Assembly (NCBI RefSeq): GCF_947626835.1
Contig: NZ_CANQTS010000006.1
Span: 37,682-101,681, forward strand
From: an uncultured Acinetobacter sp.
GTDB taxonomy: Bacteria; Pseudomonadota; Gammaproteobacteria; Pseudomonadales; Moraxellaceae
Length of the DNA stretch: 64,000 nt
Reading direction: 5' to 3'
Shown: in pieces, positions 38,482 through 46,875 of the stretch
Numbering within the stretch: position 1 is the first letter of the stretch
Layout: each line of letters opens with the position of its first letter
Translations under genes and position numbers: made by a program
Notes under the pieces: generated by a model
Seen by the model: the letters and a program-made list of their open reading frames with translations, nothing else
Told to the model about the DNA's origin: nothing
Databases searched by the model: none

Positions 38482-38510
38482 TTGTCAAAGTGAAAAACAA
38501 TGCGTATGTT
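38482..38510 (+). promoter_or_regulatory. Promoter of the DAHP synthase leader
   Basis: TTGTCA and TATGTT separated by 17 bases, which places transcription start near 38517, just upstream of the aromatic leader ORF. Confidence 0.65.
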
Positions 38511-38544
38511 AAAGCTCAGGTCAATATTTTATTAGACAGTCATT

Positions 38545-38601
38545 ATGCTTTGGCAATCTGTATCCGTTCACGCTTATTTTTATTTTTGGCAATTTAGATA
38601 G
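38545..38601 (+). CDS. Aromatic leader peptide 1 (18 residues)
   Basis: Encodes MLWQSVSVHAYFYFWQFR and stops at TAG. Residues 11-17 contain Tyr, Phe, Tyr, Phe, Trp and Phe, as expected of an attenuation leader that senses aromatic amino acids or their charged tRNAs. The stop codon touches the first arm of the downstream hairpin set. An in-frame TAG four codons before the ATG excludes a longer reading. The ribosome site is weak, which is a caution. Confidence 0.75.
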   Translation: MLWQSVSVHAYFYFWQFR

Positions 38602-38602
38602 T

Positions 38603-38676
38603 TGCCTGAAGGCGTTCGGGCACAAAAAGGTTGCCCACCAGTTTATACCTGAGCGGCAACCCGCTCAGGTTTTTTT
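38603..38676 (+). promoter_or_regulatory. Transcription attenuator before the DAHP synthase gene
   Basis: Mutually exclusive arms can be drawn. A:B pairs 38603-38610 with 38615-38622. B:C pairs GGGCA (38618-38622) with TGCCC (38632-38636). An antiterminator pairs GGTTGCC (38629-38635) with GGCAACC (38655-38661). The terminator is ACCTGAGCGG / CCGCTCAGGT (38647-38670, loop CAAC) followed by a seven-T tract. A ribosome stalled on the aromatic codons leaves A free, so A:B forms, C is released, and the antiterminator wins. A ribosome at the stop masks A, favouring B:C and termination. Confidence 0.8.
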
Positions 38677-38702
38677 ATGTCAGTCATTTTTGGAGAAATT
38701 TC

Positions 38703-38798
38703 ATGCGTACATTCAACAAGTCATATTTTAGCAATGTGTATTGGTTTTACTTAATGTTAGTACGCAATCATACGCTTAGACCCATAACGCTCAAATAA
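38703..38798 (+). CDS. Second aromatic-rich leader ORF (31 residues)
   Basis: Lies between the attenuator and the DAHP synthase gene, with GGAG seven bases before its ATG, a better ribosome site than the first leader. It has Phe4, Tyr8, Phe9 and a run Tyr13-Trp14-Phe15-Tyr16, so seven of its first 16 residues are aromatic. It would be transcribed only after read-through. It may give a second layer of control or coupling; no clear second terminator follows before the DAHP synthase start. Confidence 0.6.
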   Translation: MRTFNKSYFSNVYWFYLMLVRNHTLRPITLK

Positions 38799-38833
38799 AA
38801 AGATAGGACGTCTGGTCCATAGGAACACCCATC

Positions 38834-39883
38834 ATGAATGCTTTAAATACGGCTTTGCAACAATCGACTCAAGAAACAACTTTGCTACTGCCACAACAAC
38901 TTAAACAAAAATTACCGCTGAATGACGCTTTAGCACGTCAAGTGGCACAGCAGCGTCAAACCATCCAACAGATATTAAATGGTCAAGATTCACGTTTGAT
39001 GATTGTGACAGGTCCTTGTTCAATCCATGACGAAACTGCAGTGCTTGAATACGCTGAAAAATTACAAAAACTACAACAACAGGTTGATCAGCACATTGTA
39101 TTTGTGATGCGTGCTTATATTGAAAAGCCAAGAACTACAGTCGGTTGGAAAGGATTTTTATATGATCCACAGTTAGATGGTTCTAACAATATGCAATTGG
39201 GTTTAGAAAAATCGCGTGCTTTGTATTTAAAAATTATTGAAATGGGTTTACCGATCGCATCTGAGATTTTAAGTCCAATCGCAACGGCATACTTTGATGA
39301 TCTGTTGGCATGGGGTGCCATTGGAGCACGTACCAGTGAATCGCAAATTCACCGTGAAATTTCAAGTCACATGCCCTTTGCAGTAGGCTTTAAAAATGGA
39401 ACAGATGGCTCGATTCAAATTGCTTTAGATGCGATTCAATCTGCGACTCAGCCACATCAATTTTTAGGTTTAGGGCAAAATGGTTTACCGTGTTTACTCA
39501 GTTCTCAAGGCAATCCTAAAGCACATTTAATTTTACGTGGCAGCAATACTGGCCCCAATTACAGCTTAGCCGAAATTGAGAAAATTAAGCTCAAATCTAC
39601 TTATTTACCTGCTTTAGTGATTGATTGTAGTCATGGTAACAGTGCAAAGAATCCATTGTTACAACCTGATGTGTTAATGACCATTGTGGCTGAGCGTCCC
39701 CACACGGCGGTGCGTGGTGTCATGCTAGAGAGTCATTTACAAGATGGCGCACAAAAAATTTCCAGTGCCATGCAATATGGTCAATCCATTACCGATGGTT
39801 GTTTAGGTTGGGAGAAAACCGAACGCTTATTTTTACAAGTTGCAGATGCACTTGCAGCACAGCACCTAGCAAAAACTGCCTAA
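38834..39883 (+). CDS. aroG: 3-deoxy-7-phosphoheptulonate (DAHP) synthase, class I
   Basis: First enzyme of the shikimate pathway; joins phosphoenolpyruvate and erythrose-4-phosphate. The protein is 349 residues, the AroF/G/H family. Landmarks are MIVTGPCSIHD, MRAYIEKPRTTVGWKG, PIASEILSP, GARTSESQIHRE, GFKNGTDGS, ILRGSNTGPNY and VIDCSHGNS. Which aromatic acid inhibits it cannot be told, so the aroG symbol is nominal. It is preceded by an aromatic attenuator and a second leader ORF, and followed by a terminator. Confidence 0.95.
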   Translation: MNALNTALQQSTQETTLLLPQQLKQKLPLNDALARQVAQQRQTIQQILNGQDSRLMIVTGPCSIHDETAVLEYAEKLQKLQQQVDQHIVFVMRAYIEKPRTTVGWKGFLYDPQLDGSNNMQLGLEKSRALYLKIIEMGLPIASEILSPIATAYFDDLLAWGAIGARTSESQIHREISSHMPFAVGFKNGTDGSIQIALDAIQSATQPHQFLGLGQNGLPCLLSSQGNPKAHLILRGSNTGPNYSLAEIEKIKLKSTYLPALVIDCSHGNSAKNPLLQPDVLMTIVAERPHTAVRGVMLESHLQDGAQKISSAMQYGQSITDGCLGWEKTERLFLQVADALAAQHLAKTA

Positions 39884-39900
39884 AACTTAGACACTTGAAA

Positions 39901-39928
39901 AAAGACGCGATATAAAGCGTCTTTTTTT
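39901..39928 (+). terminator. Terminator after the DAHP synthase gene
   Basis: Stem AAAGACGC / GCGTCTTT with an 8-nt loop and a long T-tract. Confidence 0.88.
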
Positions 39929-40043
39929 ATGCCTTAGCTAAAAAAAATGAAAAAAAATGGCGATTACTTGGCAAAGTGAAGATTTGTTTTTTAAAGGCGT
40001 CTTTGTCATGATGAGCATAAGCTTAATGATTTTAAGTTTATGT

Positions 40044-40064
40044 TTAATAAGAAATTCTTATTAA
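40044..40064. promoter_or_regulatory. Palindrome upstream of pilU
   Basis: A 21-base palindrome (TTAATAAGAA, central A, TTCTTATTAA) centred about 44 bases before the pilU start. It could be an operator overlapping the promoter. Confidence 0.4.
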
Positions 40065-40097
40065 ATTACTCAGGATTTAAAAAACAGGCACAATAGC

Positions 40098-41294
40098 ATG
40101 TATAACGCAGAACTATTAGATGAAGCACAACGTTTTATGTTTCATATGTTGGGGAAAGTATTTGAATTTGGTGGTTCAGATTTATTCATCACTGCCGATT
40201 TTCCGCCGAGTATGAAGCATCAAGGCATGATGAAAAAACTCTCGCAGCAAGAACTGTCGGCAGAAAAAACCAAGCTATTTGCCTATAGTTTAATGAATGA
40301 CAAACAACGCGCTGAGTTTGAAGAAAATCTAGAATGTAACTTTGCAATCTCTGTGCCCAATGTGTCACGCTTTCGCGTGAATATTTTTCAGCAGCAGCAC
40401 CAAGTGGGTATGGTGATTCGTACCATCACCGCAGATATCCCGAATTTTGATAAGTTAAAATTACCACTCAAGCTTAAAGACGTGATGATGGAAAAACGCG
40501 GCTTAATTTTGGTGGTTGGGGCTACAGGTTCGGGTAAATCAACCTCTCTGGCGGCCATGATTGATCATCGCAATGAAAACTCAGCAGGGCATATTATTAC
40601 CGTTGAAGATCCGGTTGAGTATGTACATAAACATAAGCAATCGATGATTACCCATCGTGAAGTGGGTGTAGACAGTCACTCTTGGCACAATGCCTTAAAA
40701 AACACCTTACGTCAGGCACCTGATGTGATTTTAATTGGTGAGATCCGCGATACCGAAACAATGGAGCATGCCTTAGCCTTTGCTGAAACAGGGCATTTGT
40801 GCTTGGGTACACTGCATGCTAACAATGCCAACCAAGCCTTAGATCGGATTATTAACTTTTTCCCTGAAGAACGTCGCAATCAAGTTTTAATGGATTTATC
40901 TTCCAATATGAAGGCGATTGTGTCGCAGCGCTTAATTCGCACACAAGATGGTACAGGGCGCCGTGCTGCGGTGGAGATTTTACTCAATACACCTTTGATT
41001 AGTGAAAATATCTTAAAAGGCAATTTCCATGTTTTAAAAGAAATTATGACTAAATCACGTGAATTGGGTATGCAAACCTTTGACCAAGCTTTATTTGACT
41101 TATATGATGATGGATCAATTGGTTATGACGAAGCGATTCGTAATGCCGACTCGATGAACGAATTGCGTTTACAAATTAAGCTCAAAAGTAGCCGTGTGGA
41201 TCAAAATCGTCCTGTAGAAAATGGCTTACAAGGTCTAGGCCTAATTCAAGACGACGAGCCTGAACAAAGCAGCAGTATGGCAGAAATGAGTTAA
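40098..41294 (+). CDS. pilU: Type IV pilus retraction ATPase PilU-like
   Basis: Hexameric ATPase of the PilT/PilU group, acting at the inner-membrane base of type IV pili in retraction (twitching and DNA uptake). The protein is 398 residues. Landmarks are EFGGSDLFITADFPPSMKHQG at the N-terminus, Walker A GATGSGKST, ITVEDPVEYVHKH, Walker B DVILIGEIRDTETM, and the His box TLHANNANQALDRI. The 40-residue acidic and Ser-rich tail goes beyond the catalytic domain, as in PilU. It is not next to pilT here, which is worth noting. Monocistronic by context. Confidence 0.9.
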   Translation: MYNAELLDEAQRFMFHMLGKVFEFGGSDLFITADFPPSMKHQGMMKKLSQQELSAEKTKLFAYSLMNDKQRAEFEENLECNFAISVPNVSRFRVNIFQQQHQVGMVIRTITADIPNFDKLKLPLKLKDVMMEKRGLILVVGATGSGKSTSLAAMIDHRNENSAGHIITVEDPVEYVHKHKQSMITHREVGVDSHSWHNALKNTLRQAPDVILIGEIRDTETMEHALAFAETGHLCLGTLHANNANQALDRIINFFPEERRNQVLMDLSSNMKAIVSQRLIRTQDGTGRRAAVEILLNTPLISENILKGNFHVLKEIMTKSRELGMQTFDQALFDLYDDGSIGYDEAIRNADSMNELRLQIKLKSSRVDQNRPVENGLQGLGLIQDDEPEQSSSMAEMS

Positions 41295-41311
41295 TTAAAC
41301 GCATTAAAGCA

Positions 41312-41330
41312 AGGGAGCATACAGCTCCCT
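41312..41330. terminator. Hairpin between pilU and gcvH
   Basis: Stem AGGGAGC / GCTCCCT, loop ATACA, between convergent genes. T-tracts are short on both sides, so it may be a weak bidirectional terminator. Confidence 0.55.
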
Positions 41331-41353
41331 ATGTTTTAAAGAATGCTTGAAAC

Positions 41354-41728
41354 TTATAAACCAGCTTCGTAATCGGTACTTGAAAGTAAATGATCTACAT
41401 CGCTTAAATGATCAGGCTTGATTTTATAAATCCAACCTTTGCTATAAGGTGCATCATTGACAAAATCAGGGTCATCTTCAAGATCAGGATTCACTTCAAC
41501 CACTACACCTGACACAGGGGCATGAATATCTGAGGCAGTTTTGACCGACTCGACTACACCTGCTTGTTCGCCTGCTGTGACACGTTGTCCTACTTCCGGT
41601 GCTTCAACATAGACTAAATCGCCTAATGCATCTTGTGCATGGTCAGAAATACCGGTAACAACAAGATCACCTTCAACTTTAACCCATTCATGCGTACGTG
41701 CATATTTTAATTCTGAAGGGTGATTCAT
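41354..41728 (-). CDS. gcvH: Glycine cleavage system H protein
   Basis: Lipoyl carrier that shuttles the aminomethyl group between the P, T and L proteins of glycine cleavage. The protein is 124 residues. The lipoylated Lys is Lys63 in [15 protein letters not shown]. Other landmarks are [34 protein letters not shown] and [13 protein letters not shown]. GcvP and GcvT genes are not in the window, so it stands apart from its partners. AAGGAG lies before the ATG. Confidence 0.96.
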   Translation of the reverse strand: MNHPSELKYARTHEWVKVEGDLVVTGISDHAQDALGDLVYVEAPEVGQRVTAGEQAGVVESVKTASDIHAPVSGVVVEVNPDLEDDPDFVNDAPYSKGWIYKIKPDHLSDVDHLLSSTDYEAGL

Positions 41729-41812
41729 GGATAACTCCTTACAACTTACAACGTGCTTTTATGCTGTGTTATACATGCTTTTGCAGTAAAACAAAAGTCT
41801 AAACTCACAAGA

Positions 41813-42262
41813 TTATGCAGCCTCGTCAGGTCGGGCAAATACCACAATATTGGTATCTGAAGTCATCAGCACATCCCCATGCTGATTTAAGGCTTGGGTG
41901 TGATAACTCACAATCGCTTGATTGGGTTTAGATTTTGAACGACGAATATGGGTAATTTCAACTTCAACATGCAATTCATCACCCGCCCGAGTGGGTTTGA
42001 GCCAACGTACATGCGAATCTGTACCGACTAAACCATTGGCAATGGGCATACATTCAGCCCAAAGACGCATACACACCGCTGACGTATGCCAACCACTTGC
42101 AGCTAAGCCTTGAAAAATGGGATGCTGTTCGGCGGCTTTTGCGTCGGTATGGAAACTTTGTGGGTCAAATTGAGCGGCAAATTGTAAAATTTCTTCTAAT
42201 TGCATGGGATAGCTTTGACTGATAAAACGCTGTCCCACACTTAAATCATCTAAATACAACAT
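41813..42262 (-). CDS. MaoC-like hot-dog dehydratase
   Basis: Hot-dog fold enzyme of 149 residues. The hydratase motif is FDPQSFHTDAKAAEQ (Asp and His of the catalytic pair), preceded by DDLSVGQRFISQSYPM. MaoC-type proteins hydrate enoyl thioesters; the acyl substrate here is unknown. The frame is open further upstream into the ABC gene, but AAGGA seven bases before this ATG and family length place the start. The gap to the upstream ABC gene is 11 bases, so the two are co-transcribed. Confidence 0.85.
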   Translation of the reverse strand: MLYLDDLSVGQRFISQSYPMQLEEILQFAAQFDPQSFHTDAKAAEQHPIFQGLAASGWHTSAVCMRLWAECMPIANGLVGTDSHVRWLKPTRAGDELHVEVEITHIRRSKSKPNQAIVSYHTQALNQHGDVLMTSDTNIVVFARPDEAA

Positions 42263-42273
42263 AGTTTTCCTTA

Positions 42274-44109
42274 TCATGCTTGTTCTTGGTCGGCGATAAA
42301 TCCGCCAGTTTGTCGCTGCCATAACTTAGCATAAATTCCATTGAAAGCCAGTAAATCAGCATGACTGCCTTGTTCAGCAATTCGACCTTGATCAAGCACA
42401 ATTAAGCGATCCATTTGGGCAATGGTGGATAAACGATGGGCAATCGCAATCACAGTTTTACCGTGCATCAGCTCATCTAAACTGCTTTGAATGGCAGCTT
42501 CAACTTCTGAATCTAAAGCAGAGGTGGCTTCATCTAAAATTAAAATCGGTGCATCTTTTAAAAATACCCGTGCAATGGCAATACGTTGGCGTTGTCCACC
42601 TGAGAGTTTCACGCCACGTTCACCGACATAAGCCTCATATCCTGTTTGACCATACAGATCGGTGAGTTCAGGAATAAAATCTTCTGCCTTGGCTTTTGCC
42701 ACAGCAGCATACATTTCGGCATCGGTAGCATCGGGGCGACCATATTTAATGTTTTCTGCCACAGAGCGATGCAGCAATGAGGTATCTTGAGTCACAAGGG
42801 CAATGTTTTTTCTTAAGCTGTCTTGGGTGATATGTTGAATATCTTGTCCATCAATACAAATTTGACCCTGTTGTGGTTGGTAAAAGCGCAGTAATAATTG
42901 AATTAAAGTGGATTTACCCGCACCTGAGCGTCCAACAATACCAATTTTTTCACCAGCACGAATTTTTAAGTTTAACCCATCAAGTACAGGGCGTTCGTTG
43001 TAAGCAAAGCCTAAGTTTTTAAACTCAATTTCGCCGTGACTTAAATTTAAGGCTTGAGCATGCGGTTGGTCTTGAATGTGGATGGGTTTGCCTAAGGTTT
43101 TCATACCATCTTGAATGGTGCCGACATTTTCAAATAAAGCGGACGTTTGCCACATCATAAATTCAGCAATACTATTGAGCTTTAAAATCATGGCTGTGGT
43201 GGCTGCAATAATCCCCAATTCTGCACGACCATTGACCCATAACCAAATAGCAGTACCTAAAACGCCCACATACAGTACTAAGCTTAAGGCTTTAATACTC
43301 ACCTCATAGCCGGTGCCTAAGCGCATTTGTTTATATACCGTCACCATAAAGGTCTGCATTGAGGCTTTGGCGTATTGGCTTTCACGTCCGGCATGGGCAA
43401 ATAGTTTTACAGTTTGAATGTTGGTATAGGCATCGGTGACACGTCCAGTCATTACGGCGCGAGCGTCAGCTTGTTCATTGGAAATCCGGCTTAGACGAGG
43501 GATAAAATAGCAAGCTGCCAAAATAAACAACACAAGCCATACTAAAAGCGGCAACAGCAATAACGGTGAGATTGCCCCAAGCACCAAACTCACAGTCATA
43601 AAGTAGATGGTGACATAAGCCAACATGTCACCCAAAATCACCCAAAATTCACGCACCGCAAGCGCAGTTTGCATGACTTTTGCTGATAAACGTCCGGCAA
43701 AGTCATTGTGGAAAAAGTCTAAACTTTGTTGCAACAGTAAATTATGAAAGCGCCAGCGTAAACGCATGGGGAACGTGCTGTATAAAATTTGATGTTTAAT
43801 GATGGATTGCATGCTAGCAAACAACACATTGGCCAATAAAATACAGCTTAACAGGGTGAGATTGGTTTGATGTTGCACCAAAAATGTATCGGGTTGGCTT
43901 TGGCTGAGCCATGTGACCAAATCCCCAATTTTAGAATAGAGCAATGCCTCAAAGCTGGCTGCCCCTGCGGTACACAGCACTAAAAATAATAAATAGGGAC
44001 GTACGCCTTGAGAGGCTTGCCAAACAAAGGCAAAAAAGGTGGTGGGTAGTGGTTGGTTTAAATCCTCGCTCGGATAAGGATTTACGCGCTTTTCAAACCA
44101 CTTTAACAT
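42274..44109 (-). CDS. ABC exporter, fused permease and ATPase
   Basis: Half-transporter of 611 residues. An N-terminal membrane domain with six helices (about 25-320) is fused to an ATP-binding domain (about 370-600). Walker A is GRSGAGKST, the signature LSGGQRQRIAIAR, Walker B ILILDEATSALD, and the His switch VIAIAHRLS. It belongs to the exporter (MsbA/multidrug) group and should work as a homodimer or with an unseen partner. The cargo is unknown. A terminator lies upstream, so it probably starts its own unit, with the MaoC gene after it. Confidence 0.9.
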   Translation of the reverse strand: MLKWFEKRVNPYPSEDLNQPLPTTFFAFVWQASQGVRPYLLFLVLCTAGAASFEALLYSKIGDLVTWLSQSQPDTFLVQHQTNLTLLSCILLANVLFASMQSIIKHQILYSTFPMRLRWRFHNLLLQQSLDFFHNDFAGRLSAKVMQTALAVREFWVILGDMLAYVTIYFMTVSLVLGAISPLLLLPLLVWLVLFILAACYFIPRLSRISNEQADARAVMTGRVTDAYTNIQTVKLFAHAGRESQYAKASMQTFMVTVYKQMRLGTGYEVSIKALSLVLYVGVLGTAIWLWVNGRAELGIIAATTAMILKLNSIAEFMMWQTSALFENVGTIQDGMKTLGKPIHIQDQPHAQALNLSHGEIEFKNLGFAYNERPVLDGLNLKIRAGEKIGIVGRSGAGKSTLIQLLLRFYQPQQGQICIDGQDIQHITQDSLRKNIALVTQDTSLLHRSVAENIKYGRPDATDAEMYAAVAKAKAEDFIPELTDLYGQTGYEAYVGERGVKLSGGQRQRIAIARVFLKDAPILILDEATSALDSEVEAAIQSSLDELMHGKTVIAIAHRLSTIAQMDRLIVLDQGRIAEQGSHADLLAFNGIYAKLWQRQTGGFIADQEQA

Positions 44110-44191
44110 AGACCAACCACTTAGCTTAAAAACAGTAATTATACTGTGATTGGCTGCAATTTAATGTGAAGTTATGACCATACTTGACATA

Positions 44192-44216
44192 AAAAAACCG
44201 CACAAGGCGGTTTTTT
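44192..44216 (-). terminator. Terminator after the DUF2058 gene
   Basis: Stem ACCGC / GCGGT extended by A and T runs, loop ACAAG. T-tract on the minus-strand side, just below the DUF2058 stop; potentially bidirectional. Confidence 0.85.
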
Positions 44217-44222
44217 GACAAC

Positions 44223-44753
44223 TTACCACATCAAGTCATCAGGAATCACATAGGCTGCATACGGATCTTCTTCATCCGTAGTATCGGCATCTTGCTGTGA
44301 ATTGTTGACTAAAATAAAGCCTTCCATTTTAGCATCAATACGATCCGCCAAGGCTTTAGGCAATACCGCATAACCTTCTACATCTTTGGCAATCACCAAA
44401 GAACCTGCTACAAGTGCATTATAAATTTGTTGATTGATATAGATTTTCTTAATGGTGCCATCAATAAATTGGTAGCTTAGATCACCATCAGTTTGCCCAA
44501 TTTTGTGCTGCTTAATCATTTGAATAATGGCGGCTTTAAGCTCTTTTTCTTGCAAAGCGGCTTTTTGGGCGGCAGCCAAAGCCAAGTCTTTTTCCAATTT
44601 GGCTTGTTGGTCTTGGGCAATTTTAGCTTTGATGGCAGCTTCATCGCTTTGACCAGTGCGTTGTTCATGTACAGCTTGTTTAGAGAGTTTTTTCGCTTTT
44701 TTATTATCGACTAAACCGGCTTTAAGCAACTGGGCTTGTAATGCATTTTTCAT
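44223..44753 (-). CDS. DUF2058 (YaiL-like) protein
   Basis: Protein of 176 residues. A basic start (NALQAQLLKAGLVDNKKAKKLSKQ) leads into a long charged coiled-coil-like part (about 30-85). A compact C-terminal domain (YQFIDGTIKKIYINQQIYNALVAG) follows, with an acidic tail. This is the YaiL/DUF2058 layout. Such proteins may act as nucleoprotein or ribosome-associated factors, but no reaction is known. Thirteen bases separate it from the DUF1275 gene upstream, so they are probably one unit. Confidence 0.85.
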   Translation of the reverse strand: MKNALQAQLLKAGLVDNKKAKKLSKQAVHEQRTGQSDEAAIKAKIAQDQQAKLEKDLALAAAQKAALQEKELKAAIIQMIKQHKIGQTDGDLSYQFIDGTIKKIYINQQIYNALVAGSLVIAKDVEGYAVLPKALADRIDAKMEGFILVNNSQQDADTTDEEDPYAAYVIPDDLMW

Positions 44754-44766
44754 AACGTTTCCAAAA

Positions 44767-45435
44767 TTAATCGTGTCGATAAGACCAGTAAACCACCCAA
44801 TAGATTACGCTCATGAGCAGGCTTAAGCTGGCAGGGACTAAGAATGCGTTTAATTGTAATAAAGGATAAATCCATGTGGCAATGATTCCACCGACCAAGA
44901 AGCCAAATAAAATCAACAGATGTAAGATTACACGGCGCCGACCAGCAGTTAAGCCGCGCAAAAAATAGCCTAAGGCTAAACCCAAATCCGTCAGTACCCC
45001 AGATAAATGCGTGGTTCGAATAATTGCCCCTTGGTAATGACTGACCATGGCATTTTGTAAGCCCATAGCAACCGCCGCCCACAACAGCGCATAACGTGGC
45101 CAATAGGGTAAAAATATCCAACACAGCACAATAAAAAAAGCCACTAAACTCAAAGGAATACCATAACGGCGTCCTAAGCGAAAGTGACTATTGGCTAAAA
45201 TTAGCCCACTATACATTGACCCTAAAACATAACTGACCACAATACACAAGGCATACAGCAAACTGTCAAGATTGCCATGCAGCAAATGAATAGCCAAGAG
45301 GCTGACATTGCCAGTCATATGTGAAATGGCTTGATGCAATACCGTCATCAAGCCAAGTACATTTATCATCCCCGCATTCACTGCAAGAAAGAATGCGCCT
45401 AGTTGCACCCAAGTGGGTAAATTTTGAAAAGGCAT
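44767..45435 (-). CDS. DUF1275 (YoaK-like) membrane protein
   Basis: Integral membrane protein of 222 residues with about six hydrophobic segments. The DUF1275 signature is visible as FLAVNAGMINVLGL, ISHMTGNVSLLA and MGLQNAMVSHYQGAIIRTTHLSGVLTDLG. Function unknown; members are often thought to be transporters. The ATG (MPFQNLP) is used rather than a TTG seven codons upstream. It begins 33 bases after sstT on the same strand and ends 13 bases before the DUF2058 gene. Confidence 0.87.
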   Translation of the reverse strand: MPFQNLPTWVQLGAFFLAVNAGMINVLGLMTVLHQAISHMTGNVSLLAIHLLHGNLDSLLYALCIVVSYVLGSMYSGLILANSHFRLGRRYGIPLSLVAFFIVLCWIFLPYWPRYALLWAAVAMGLQNAMVSHYQGAIIRTTHLSGVLTDLGLALGYFLRGLTAGRRRVILHLLILFGFLVGGIIATWIYPLLQLNAFLVPASLSLLMSVIYWVVYWSYRHD

Positions 45436-45468
45436 AATGTAAGAATCGATATACAAATCAGGCGTATA

Positions 45469-46665
45469 TTAGCGCATTCCGCGATCAACTGCTGCGGTAA
45501 ATAACACATCTGTAGATGAGTTTAAAGCAGTTTCGGTTGAATCTTGTAGCACACTAATGACCATGCCAATCGCAACCACTTGCATTGCGATATCAGATGA
45601 AATACCAAATAGACCACATGCCACGGGAATAAGAAGCAATGAACCACCCGCCACGCCAGAAGCACCACAGGCGGATACCGTTGCCACGACCGATAAAATC
45701 AGCATCGTGGTAAAGCTCACCGGAATATCAAGGGTATTCACTGCCGCTAAAGATAAGACGGTAATGGTCACCGAAGCACCGGCCATATTAATGGCAGCAC
45801 CTAAAGGAATCGCCACACTTGCAGTAGATTCAGGAATCCCTAAACGCTTGGCTAAGTCTAAGTTCACCGGAATGTTAGCAGCAGAACTACGGGTAAAAAA
45901 CGCCGTGATGCCACTTTCACGTAAGCATTGCAACACCAATGGGTAGGGGTTTTTATGGGTAACAAATGCCACCATAATCGGGTTAATCACCAAAGCCACA
46001 AAAACCATTGTGCCAAGCAATACTGCAAGTAATTGTGCATAGCTCATCAGGGTGCTGAGTCCGGCATCGGCAAATGTCACAGCCACCAAACCAAAAATAC
46101 CAAAAGGTGCAAAGCTGATGACTAAGCGAATCACCGAATTAACTGCATTGGCTGCGTCATTGAGAACATTTTTTGTGGTCTCTGATGCATGACGGAACGC
46201 AAGCCCCAATGCCACCGACCATGCCAAAATGCCAATAAAGTTAGCTTCAGAAATGGCACTTACAGGATTGGCAATAAAACTTAAAACTAAGTTTTTAAAA
46301 ATTTCGGATAGGCTGCCCGGTGGTGTTAAGGTACCATCGGCAGGTAAATCTAAAAACAGGGTGCTTGGAAACAGCATGCTTGCCGTCACCGCACTGAGTG
46401 CAGCTAAGAACATACCGGCAGCATACATCAACATAATCGGTTTAATCGCAGCATTACTACTGCCAACTTTAAAATTCGCAATAGATGACAAAACCAACAC
46501 AAACACAAGAATAGGGGCAACGGATTTGAGGGCCTTAATAAAGAGATCACCAAGAATTGTTAAATAAGGCGTATATTGCGGTGCTATAACCGCTACAAGC
46601 ACACCTAAAATAATGGCGATCACAATACGTGTGACCAAACTCAAACGCGTAAAAGCTGAAAACAT
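45469..46665 (-). CDS. sstT: Sodium/serine-threonine symporter SstT
   Basis: Dicarboxylate/amino-acid:cation symporter of 398 residues in the inner membrane that imports serine and threonine with sodium. Landmarks are [15 protein letters not shown], the serine-rich [19 protein letters not shown], and the Na site regions [20 protein letters not shown] and [21 protein letters not shown]. Full length and close to the family. A run of 33 bases joins it to the DUF1275 gene, so they may share a transcript. Confidence 0.95.
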   Translation of the reverse strand: MFSAFTRLSLVTRIVIAIILGVLVAVIAPQYTPYLTILGDLFIKALKSVAPILVFVLVLSSIANFKVGSSNAAIKPIMLMYAAGMFLAALSAVTASMLFPSTLFLDLPADGTLTPPGSLSEIFKNLVLSFIANPVSAISEANFIGILAWSVALGLAFRHASETTKNVLNDAANAVNSVIRLVISFAPFGIFGLVAVTFADAGLSTLMSYAQLLAVLLGTMVFVALVINPIMVAFVTHKNPYPLVLQCLRESGITAFFTRSSAANIPVNLDLAKRLGIPESTASVAIPLGAAINMAGASVTITVLSLAAVNTLDIPVSFTTMLILSVVATVSACGASGVAGGSLLLIPVACGLFGISSDIAMQVVAIGMVISVLQDSTETALNSSTDVLFTAAVDRGMR

Positions 46666-46875
46666 AGCAAAAGGCCTTGTCAGAAATTACGGGGAGAAAA
46701 ATATCAAATTGTTGCTTATTTTATACTGAAAAGCATTGAGGCTTAAAAGATATTTTGATATAAAACTTAAGCCTATGTTTTTCCACATTAAAAAATAAAA
46801 GATACTTGTAGAAAATTGAGCTTTTTAAGGCTGTTTAGTGTAATACTTTTTAAAAAGGTTAATTATATCAGCCGA

